Below, piece after piece: positions 63,596 to 64,000 of a stretch of DNA of 64,000 nt. Each line of letters begins with the position of its first letter. Positions within the stretch are counted from its first letter, which is position 1. Below the pieces are notes generated by a model. The model made no database searches, was not told the DNA's origin, and saw nothing but the letters and a program-made list of their open reading frames with translations. The translations under genes and the position numbers were made by a program. The stretch lies in assembly GCA_025642075.2 (NCBI GenBank), contig JAODUO010000039.1, forward strand, positions 83,501 through 147,500. Direction: 5' to 3'. The stretch comes from Ridgeia piscesae. Taxonomy: Eukaryota; Annelida; Polychaeta; Sabellida; Siboglinidae.

Positions 63596-64000
63596 GGGAA
63601 GACGGAAATGTCCATATTCACGACCAGCATAAAAAAATACTCGATGGTGTACATTACATGAGAACAACTTATGTTTAGCCCTAAATCGACGGCGATGAGA
63701 AAAATCAACGGTTTTAGCGCCTCTTCGAGCAGACACAGAAACTCAAATCCGAAGCTTTCGTTGGGTCTTAATGATTGTCCTATATGCTCTAATGCCCCCC
63801 GCTCCCCCAGCCCCCCCCCCGCCAATCAATTACACCGACCTTGCTTACTTATCTTGCGTTGCATTTTTAATTTATTTATACATTCGATGTCATCAATCAA
63901 CTTTATCGACAGCTCAGCACTAATGACTTGTCCTGTCATTAACACAGTCGACAGCTCTTATACGTCTACACCCAGAGGAACTGACGATTCTCGGAACCCG
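63596..64000. other. No feature recognised
   Basis: Contains a C-rich run at 63797-63821. No gene seen. Confidence 0.4.

Overview
The window is repeat-rich animal DNA. It has spliced genes with GT-AG introns, tRNA-derived SINEs, LINE and Ty3/gypsy relics, inverted-repeat transposons, long minisatellites and very long (TA)n and (CA)n runs. There are no operons or bacterial signals. The mobile-element mix and gene content suggest a non-vertebrate metazoan, plausibly a mollusc or other lophotrochozoan. I cannot name the species.

Two multi-exon genes can be reconstructed from protein similarity, consensus splice sites and matching intron phases. (1) On the + strand, nine exons from 25225 to 47621 encode a DUF4140/DUF4139 protein of the C. 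elegans F37C4.5 type, about 670 residues, with one frame problem in exon 8. (2) On the - strand, five exons from 58557 down to 51656 encode a four-helix membrane protein resembling the CD20/MS4A family. The two genes converge and are separated by a 41-bp minisatellite carrying CRE-like sites. A third locus on the - strand (8784-10980) has 20 uninterrupted C2H2 zinc fingers, followed by six more beyond a nonsense codon and a 2-bp frameshift. A weaker candidate 3' terminal exon on the - strand lies at 3028-3345, with a good poly(A) signal at 1305-1310.

Layout. 1-8.7 kb: mostly non-coding, with hairpins, a tandem duplication, a dispersed repeat and a SINE. 8.7-11.6 kb: zinc-finger array and minisatellite. 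11.6-24.9 kb: transposon territory, including a 52-bp palindromic satellite with an inserted MITE, a LINE relic, SINEs, and a composite hAT-like element holding a Ty3/gypsy pol relic. 24.9-48.9 kb: the F37C4.5-like gene, with a 13.8-kb first intron. 49.4-50.7 kb: 41-bp array. 51-60 kb: the MS4A-like gene, with a 3.6-kb 27-bp minisatellite in one intron. 60-64 kb: no recognised gene, two short-unit arrays.

The most unusual feature is at 3' splice sites. Three introns of the F37C4.5-like gene end in tandem arrays whose units copy splice-acceptor parts: branch-point-like CTAAC/CTGAC with a T-rich tract, the acceptor AG itself, or TAACTAAC. The largest array is AG-free for about 2.7 kb up to the true acceptor. 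Sense-oriented SINE copies end about 13 nt before acceptors in both genes, so SINE sequence probably supplies the branch point and T-rich tract there.
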